The notes under the pieces: model-generated | Database searches by the model: none | What the model saw: only the letters and a program-made list of their open reading frames with translations | Told to the model about the DNA's origin: nothing | Program-made: the position numbers and the translations under genes | Assembly: GCA_037147235.1 (NCBI GenBank) | Contig: JBAWVO010000192.1 | Span: forward strand, 1 to 12,484 | Source: JANXQG01 sp037147235 | GTDB taxonomy: Bacteria; Planctomycetota; Planctomycetia; Pirellulales; Thermoguttaceae | Length of the DNA: 12,484 nucleotides | Reading direction: 5' to 3' | Shown here: positions 7,818-12,484 of the stretch, one piece after another | How the letters are laid out: each line of letters starts with the position of its first letter | Position numbering within the stretch: the first letter of the stretch is position 1

Positions 7818-9849
7818 TACTACTGACTCCTGCCTGGACGATCTGCTCAACCAGCATTTTGCCGGAAAGGTCGTGCGCAAAGACCTGACCAAACTGGTCA
7901 AGGAAGGGGCGAACGTCCCCGTCTATGTGCTGGAGTACCTTCTCGGCCAGCACTGCGCCTCGAACGACGACGCCATTATCAACGAGGGCATGAAGACCGT
8001 CAAAAAAATCCTGGCCGAGAATTATGTGCGGCCCGACGAAGCCGAGAAGGTGAAATCGACCATTCGGGAACGGGGAAGCCTCAAGATCATCGACAAGGTG
8101 ACCGTGGCTCTCAACGAGAAGAGGGACGTGTATGAGGCTCTCCTGAGCAATCTGGGGGTCAAGGGTGTCGAGGTCAGCACGGCCATTGTCAAAAAATATG
8201 AAAAGCTCCTGGCCGGTGGTATCTGGTCGATCATCACGATGCGGTATTTTTATGAAGAAGGGCAAAAAGGCTCGCCCTTCATCATTGAAGACCTAAAGCC
8301 AATCCAGATGCCCAACATGGACATGGACGGCCTGTTTGAAGGGCGACGTGGTTTTACCGAAGACCAATGGACCGACGTACTGCTGCGGTCGGCCGGTTAC
8401 GAACCTACGCAATTCGAGAAGCGGGTAAAGTGGCACATCCTGGCCCGCATGGTTCCGCTGGTCGAGAATAATTACAACGTGGTTGAACTAGGGCCTCGGG
8501 GTACGGGCAAGAGCCATATTTACAAGGAAATCAGCCCTAACAGCATCTTGATCTCGGGTGGCCACACGACCGTCGCCAACCTATTCTACAACATGGCTAG
8601 TCGCACGGTCGGACTGGTCGGCCTGTGGGATACAGTGGCCTTCGACGAAGTGGCGGGCATCACCTTCAAGGAAAAAGATGGCGTCCAGATTATGAAGGAC
8701 TACATGGCCTCGGGATCGTTCGCCCGTGGCCGTGACCCCGTGAATGCCTACGCCTCGATGGTTTTCGTCGGCAATCTCAACCAACCGGTCGATACCCTGG
8801 TCAAAACCAGCCACCTACTGGCTCCATTCCCGGAGGCCATGATCGATGCGGCGTTCTTTGATCGTTTCCACTCCTACATCCCCGGTTGGGAAATCCCCAA
8901 GATGCGGCCTGAGTTTTTCACGAATCAATATGGGTTGATCGTCGATTATCTGGCCGAATTCATGCGGGAAATGCGAAAGCGGAACTTCGGGGATGCAATA
9001 AATAAGTATTTCAAGCTGGGCCGAGACCTGAACCAGCGGGACACGATTGCCGTGAAGCACACGGTTTCGGGCCTGTTGAAACTGCTCTATCCTGCCGAGG
9101 ACTACGACAAGGAGGCAGTTCGCCGGTGCCTGGAATATGCCTTGGAGGCCCGTCGCCGGGTGAAGGAGCAATTAAAGAAGATCGGCGGCATGGAGTTCTA
9201 CGATGTTCATTTCAGCTATTTGGACCAGGAAACCCGAGAAGAGAAGTTCATCAGCGTGCCGGAACAGGGCGGCGGTCACTTGATTCCCGATGGCCCCCTA
9301 AATCCTGGCGTAATGCACACAATTGCCACCGGCAGTGGCAGTCATCTTGGGCTTTACCGTATTGAAACCCAGGTAACGACCGGAAATGGCAGCCTGAAAA
9401 TGTCGGGTTTGGGGTCAAACACAGCCGCCAGGGAAGGGATCAAGGTCGGTTTTGACTATTTCAAGGCCAATGCGTCCAGGGTCAGTGCCTCGATCAAGAC
9501 CGCCGACCACGATTATCATTTACATATCGTCGAATTGCACAACACCGGCCCCACGACCGCCATGACCCTGGCAACCTTCGTTGCCCTATGTTCGGCCGTC
9601 CTGGGCAAGCCCTTACAGCAGCAGATCGTAGTCCTCGGCAGCATGAGCCTGGGCGGCAGCATCATCCCTGTCGAGAATCTTGCCGAATCGCTCCAGGTGG
9701 CCTTCGATGCCGGGGCAAAACGACTCTTGCTCCCAATGGCGTCCGTGACGGACATCCCGACAATCCCAGGGGAGCTATTTGCAAAGTTTCAGACTGGCTG
9801 GTATGCTGATCCGGTGGATGCAGTTTTTAAGGCTTTGGGGGTGGGGTGA
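7807..9849 (+). CDS. brxL: BREX AAA+ Lon-like protein BrxL
   Basis: A 680-residue protein of normal family length. It starts at ATG 7807, overlapping the pglZ end by 11 bp. The N-terminal portion (about 1-200) is the BrxL-specific DNA-binding region. The AAA+ core has Walker A GPRGTGKS at 229-236, Walker B VAFDE with D280 and E281, and a candidate arginine finger in AAFFDRFHSY (about 347-356). The C-terminal Lon-like domain reads TGPTTAMTLATFVAL and SLGGSIIPVENLAES. By alignment with E. coli Lon (GPSAG and GGLKEK), the catalytic Ser is Thr583 and the catalytic Lys is Ser628, so proteolysis is unlikely. Published structural work describes BrxL as an MCM-like DNA-binding ATPase rather than a protease. 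It follows pglZ as in canonical type 1 BREX and overlaps the next gene by 4 nt. Confidence 0.96.
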   Translation: MTSNTTDSCLDDLLNQHFAGKVVRKDLTKLVKEGANVPVYVLEYLLGQHCASNDDAIINEGMKTVKKILAENYVRPDEAEKVKSTIRERGSLKIIDKVTVALNEKRDVYEALLSNLGVKGVEVSTAIVKKYEKLLAGGIWSIITMRYFYEEGQKGSPFIIEDLKPIQMPNMDMDGLFEGRRGFTEDQWTDVLLRSAGYEPTQFEKRVKWHILARMVPLVENNYNVVELGPRGTGKSHIYKEISPNSILISGGHTTVANLFYNMASRTVGLVGLWDTVAFDEVAGITFKEKDGVQIMKDYMASGSFARGRDPVNAYASMVFVGNLNQPVDTLVKTSHLLAPFPEAMIDAAFFDRFHSYIPGWEIPKMRPEFFTNQYGLIVDYLAEFMREMRKRNFGDAINKYFKLGRDLNQRDTIAVKHTVSGLLKLLYPAEDYDKEAVRRCLEYALEARRRVKEQLKKIGGMEFYDVHFSYLDQETREEKFISVPEQGGGHLIPDGPLNPGVMHTIATGSGSHLGLYRIETQVTTGNGSLKMSGLGSNTAAREGIKVGFDYFKANASRVSASIKTADHDYHLHIVELHNTGPTTAMTLATFVALCSAVLGKPLQQQIVVLGSMSLGGSIIPVENLAESLQVAFDAGAKRLLLPMASVTDIPTIPGELFAKFQTGWYADPVDAVFKALGVG

Positions 9850-10739
9850 CCATCATGGACTTCCATACCTACACCACCATGCGAGACTGGACACGGCGGG
9901 CCGATCCCGACGACCGTCCCGCCCAGGACATCGACCAGTTCTACAAACGAACGCTCAAAGATGCTGTGGGGATGGGCTCGGCCCAATTCTTCGCCCAGAT
10001 GCTCAACGAACGGGACTGGGAAACGGCACGAAGGCCCTACTACAATCTGTGGCCGACCATCGTGCCAATGCTCACCCGACTGAACCTTGACCTGGATTCC
10101 GACCTGATCCAACTGCCGCTCCCGGCCTTATGCATCCGGTTCCCCAAGGACACGGCCAAAAACCCGCTCAAGTTCGAGTGGAAGGGGGACGAGGTTTCCG
10201 TCCGCTGCATCATGATGGGCGAGATCAACGAGGGGACCGGCATCTCGGTCTTGATCGACATTGGAGAGGTCATGGATGGAGTGGGCGTCCCGATCTACAC
10301 CTACCGAAATTTTCCCCGCAAACCCGGTTTGACCGTGGAGCAATCCATCGACGGCCTGGGCAAAGTGGGACTGTTTTCTGAGATCGGCGTCCAGGTGCCG
10401 GATTCCATCATCATGGATTGCATTCGATTGTGCTGCTCCCTCTGCCTGCTGGAGAACGATCCGTCGATCATTTCGCCCGATGTCCTGGCCGATGACCGGG
10501 CCAAATTCGAGACCAGCGGCGACCAGAAGTTCGTGGACAAGGCCCGCCGCCGTGGTAAAATCGGTTGGGATGTGGGAAAACATATCGAGGTTATTCCGCA
10601 TTTCCGGCGACCGCACATGACCTTGGTTTGGACTGGGAGCGGCAGGACGGTGCCTAAGATCGTGCCAAGGCGGGGAAGTATTGTGCATCGGGAGGCGGTG
10701 GAGAAGTTACCGAGTGGGTTTGGGGGAGGACGAAGATGA
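9846..10739 (+). CDS. Conserved-looking protein of unknown function coupled to brxL
   Basis: I do not recognise a named domain. The frame opens with GTG at 9846 (GTGA overlap with the brxL stop); an ATG three codons later (9855) is an equally plausible start, with a G-rich run just upstream. The 297-residue product looks soluble, with no signal peptide or membrane segment. The N-terminal 90 residues are charged and helical with aromatic-rich segments (DQFYKRTLKDAVGMG, RRPYYNLWPTIVPML). The middle has LDSDLIQLPLPALCIRFPKD and a beta-rich EVSVRCIMMGEINEG segment. A Cys cluster, CIRLCCSLC, occupies 192-200. The C-terminal 60 residues are basic (KARRRGKIGWDVGKHIEV, HFRRPHMTLVWTGSGR, PKIVPRRGSIVHRE). 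The basic tail could bind nucleic acid or be a small beta-rich domain; this is inference. Its stop overlaps the HEAT gene (ATGA), placing it inside the BREX transcript. Confidence 0.85.
   Translation: MTIMDFHTYTTMRDWTRRADPDDRPAQDIDQFYKRTLKDAVGMGSAQFFAQMLNERDWETARRPYYNLWPTIVPMLTRLNLDLDSDLIQLPLPALCIRFPKDTAKNPLKFEWKGDEVSVRCIMMGEINEGTGISVLIDIGEVMDGVGVPIYTYRNFPRKPGLTVEQSIDGLGKVGLFSEIGVQVPDSIIMDCIRLCCSLCLLENDPSIISPDVLADDRAKFETSGDQKFVDKARRRGKIGWDVGKHIEVIPHFRRPHMTLVWTGSGRTVPKIVPRRGSIVHREAVEKLPSGFGGGRR
10722..10730 (+). promoter_or_regulatory. Ribosome binding site of the HEAT-repeat gene
   Basis: GGGGGAGGA lies within the end of the preceding coding sequence, 5 nt before the ATG at 10736. It is the strongest Shine-Dalgarno in the window and favours 10736 over the second ATG at 10742. 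Confidence 0.65.
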
Positions 10740-12208
10740 GAATGCTCTGCATAATGCTAATAGTCACCTTTTCTGGCGGCTGCCTCGGCACTGAACCGAA
10801 ACCCGATTCGACAACCCAACCCAAGGAACCAACCTACCACGGGAAGACCATCAGCGAATGGGCTGCATCGACGAACGACAAAGATGCGGATGTTCGTCGG
10901 GACGCAATTTGGGCTTTGGGGAGGATGGGACCAGCAGCCATTCCGACGCTCACGAACTTGCTCAAAGATGATTCGTCAGCTTTGTGGGTCGCCGACGCTC
11001 TTGAATGCATCGGTCCCGCAGCCGTTCCAGCACTCACCGATTCGCTCAAGGACAGAAACGATGAGGTTCGGGAACACGCTTGCACTGCGCTCGGAAGAAT
11101 CGGACCTATGGCGAAGAATGCGGTTCCGGCCATCGAAGGGCTGCTTCAAGATAAGAATAGGTTTGTTCGAGAGTACGCCGCTAGGGCGCTGGGACAGATG
11201 GGTTGCGAAGCGTTATCATCCGCTCCGGCACTCATCGAATTGTTCAATGACAAGTATTGGGATGTGAGGTGCGCCGCATCCGAGGCCATTGGAAAGCTCG
11301 GCCCGAAGGTGAGAAACGCACTTCCCGCCCTCGTCGAATTGCTCGGAGACAAGAATAAGCACGTTCGATTTTATGCTGCCACTGCCTTGGGGGAGCTAGG
11401 GTCCGATGCGGCGGAAGCGGTCCCTGCCCTCACCAAACTTCTTAACGATGAGTATGACTTGGCTCGGATGACGGCTTGCGAATCGCTGGGAAAAATCGGC
11501 CCCAAGGCGGAAGCCGCCACTGCCACTCTGGTTGAATCGCTCAAGGACACTGATTGGAATGTAAGAGCAAGCGCCGCATCGGCCTTGAAAGGCATCGGCC
11601 CGAGGGCAAAAGTCGCAGTTCCGGCCCTGACCGCATCCCTCAAGGACACTGATTGGAATGTTCGGTGCGATGCTGCCGAAGCCCTAGCGAAAATGGGGTC
11701 CGATTCCGCCGATTCCGTCCCAGCGCTAACTGAACTACTTAAAGAACGAAATGCGGCTGTTCAGCAAGCAGCCGCCATTGCCCTGGGCGAAATCGGTCCC
11801 AAGGCCAAGACAGCCGTTCCAGCCCTCACCGAGTTGCTAAAGGACGAACAGGAAGCGATTCGTATGACGGCTGCATTGGTTCTAGGAAAAATTGGCCCCG
11901 ACGCAAAGGGGGCTGTCGGCGTCCTCATCAAATCGCTTAATGACAAAGATTGGCTAATTCGGGGAGGAATTGCCGAATCGCTGGGAAAAATCGGCCCCGA
12001 CGCAAGATCCGCCGTTCCCGCTCTGGCGGATTTGCTAAGGGACAAGGCTGGCTACGTTCAGCGGGCCGCTGCCTGGGCTTTGGGGAACATCGGTCCCGAG
12101 GCGAAATCGGCTATCCCGGCCCTCACGGAACTGCTCAAAGATAAAGATGAATCTGTTCAGAAGGCCGCTGCCAAAGCCTTGGAGAAGATCAAGCAGGAGA
12201 ATAAATAG
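10736..12208 (+). CDS. HEAT-repeat protein, putative lipoprotein
   Basis: A 490-residue protein. It opens with a short hydrophobic segment (MLCIMLIVTF) and SGGC, suggesting a lipoprotein signal peptide with Cys16 as the modified residue. The -3 Ser is atypical, so plain secretion or a false signal is possible. A Pro/Thr-rich linker and a YHGKTISEWAAS segment precede the repeats. From about residue 50 to the end there are 13 HEAT repeats in close 33-residue register (VRxxAAxALGxIGP, then AVPALTELLKD) plus a terminal half repeat. Such arrays form curved helical scaffolds for protein partners; no catalytic domain is seen. The ATG overlaps the upstream stop (ATGA), so it is translationally linked to the BREX genes. 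An exported scaffold in a cytoplasmic DNA-defence operon is unexpected; it may sense the envelope, act in the cytoplasm despite the N-terminus, or be an unrelated passenger. Confidence 0.85.
   Translation: MRMLCIMLIVTFSGGCLGTEPKPDSTTQPKEPTYHGKTISEWAASTNDKDADVRRDAIWALGRMGPAAIPTLTNLLKDDSSALWVADALECIGPAAVPALTDSLKDRNDEVREHACTALGRIGPMAKNAVPAIEGLLQDKNRFVREYAARALGQMGCEALSSAPALIELFNDKYWDVRCAASEAIGKLGPKVRNALPALVELLGDKNKHVRFYAATALGELGSDAAEAVPALTKLLNDEYDLARMTACESLGKIGPKAEAATATLVESLKDTDWNVRASAASALKGIGPRAKVAVPALTASLKDTDWNVRCDAAEALAKMGSDSADSVPALTELLKERNAAVQQAAAIALGEIGPKAKTAVPALTELLKDEQEAIRMTAALVLGKIGPDAKGAVGVLIKSLNDKDWLIRGGIAESLGKIGPDARSAVPALADLLRDKAGYVQRAAAWALGNIGPEAKSAIPALTELLKDKDESVQKAAAKALEKIKQENK
10883..12205 (+). 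repeat. 99-bp HEAT-coding repeat array (13.5 units)
   Basis: Mostly regular 99-bp period (33 codons); the first two units are slightly shorter. DNA-level similarity is high between neighbouring central units: bases 11540-11562 and 11639-11661 are identical over 23 bp exactly 99 bp apart, indicating fairly recent unit duplication. Confidence 0.85.
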
Positions 12209-12234
12209 AAGCCGCCCGAAAGAAAGAAACCACT

Positions 12235-12381
12235 ATGCCCGCAAAAGAACGACAAACGGCCAGCAAACCGGCAACCAAATTCGCCCACCTGCGGAAGAAG
12301 ATGGAAAAGAACCGGATCGCATCGAAGATTGGGAAGAAGAAAGGAAGCGAGGGCAGACCAAATCATGCAAGTCACCGTTGA
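12235..12381 (+). CDS. Small basic hypothetical protein (48 aa)
   Basis: ATG at 12235, 26 nt after the HEAT stop, with a weak purine-rich upstream run (GAAAGAAAG). The product is strongly basic, with 15 Lys/Arg in 48 residues and only three Glu, and has a MEKNRIASKIGKKKGSEGRP core. It could be a nucleic-acid-binding peptide or a chance frame. It is too short to support by composition alone, and I do not recognise a family. Confidence 0.35.
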   Translation: MPAKERQTASKPATKFAHLRKKMEKNRIASKIGKKKGSEGRPNHASHR

Positions 12382-12475
12382 AGAATGCACTCTATTCTAC
12401 AAGCTATTCTCGGCCTTGCTGGGCTACGTCAATGCTGAGGATTCATCAACTCGATCCCAAGTGGACTCTGCCTAG
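12365..12475 (+). CDS. Short ORF, possibly the start of a downstream gene
   Basis: ATG at 12365 opens a 36-codon frame overlapping the end of the 48-aa ORF by 17 nt. It begins MQVTVEECTLFYKLFSALLG, which reads like genuine protein with an amphipathic helix, then ends in TAG at 12473. From 12432 an overlapping frame (MLRIHQLDPKWTLPSKM) stays open to the window edge and also looks protein-like. A frameshift joining the two, or two separate genes, cannot be told apart here. No function is assigned. Confidence 0.3.
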   Translation: MQVTVEECTLFYKLFSALLGYVNAEDSSTRSQVDSA

Positions 12476-12484
12476 CAAGATGGA

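Noticed and set aside
7807..9849. Active Lon protease
   Set aside because: Both dyad positions are substituted (Thr583, Ser628), and gene context and motifs fit BrxL.

Overview
The window holds the 3' part of a type 1 BREX phage-defence operon and genes fused to its downstream end, all on the + strand. The order is: partial pglX (adenine methyltransferase), a gene with AlbA_2/Schlafen-type and RecG-like GHKL ATPase domains, pglZ (type A, alkaline-phosphatase fold), brxL (AAA+ protein with a Lon-like C-terminus), a 297-residue protein of unknown function, and a HEAT-repeat protein with a putative lipoprotein signal. Two very small ORFs follow. The brxA, brxB and brxC genes expected upstream are outside the window, as is the true start of pglX.

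Layout. Positions 1-3078 are pglX, open at the window edge. Positions 3079-3219 are a 141-bp spacer filled mostly by ACGGAT-core repeats. From 3220 to 12208 five genes run without a gap, and every junction overlaps: ATGA between the AlbA_2 gene and pglZ, 11 bp between pglZ and brxL, GTGA between brxL and the 297-aa gene, and ATGA before the HEAT gene. Translational coupling and one transcript are therefore likely. The 297-aa and HEAT genes are physically part of the BREX operon, although neither belongs to the canonical six-gene set. Positions 12209-12484 hold a 48-codon basic ORF and a 36-codon ORF, with uncertain reading at the edge. I saw no tRNA, rRNA, CRISPR array, transposase or convincing terminator.

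The most striking feature is a family of short palindromic repeats built from 9-bp CACGGATAA-type units. It occurs inside pglX as three complete in-frame hairpin insertions plus part of a fourth at the window edge, and again in the spacer after pglX. Every complete insertion is read in the same phase: the left arm gives Thr/Asp-rich peptide (TTDNTD-like) and the right arm gives Ser/Val-rich peptide (SVPSVLSVV-like). They interrupt otherwise conserved PglX sequence, one directly before the SAM-binding DPACGSG motif. This resembles the protein-coding palindromic elements known from Rickettsia, but in a restriction-like methyltransferase.

How the genes would work together, from BREX literature: PglX marks host DNA by N6-adenine methylation and takes part in recognising unmarked phage DNA. 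PglZ and BrxL are needed for blocking phage replication. The AlbA_2/ATPase protein may be a regulator or an additional defence module. The roles of the 297-aa protein and the HEAT protein are unknown.

Host: ACGGAT-type dispersed repeats, an exported HEAT-repeat protein and moderate-to-high GC suggest a planctomycete or a relative in the PVC group. This is inference from remembered genome character, not from a marker gene.
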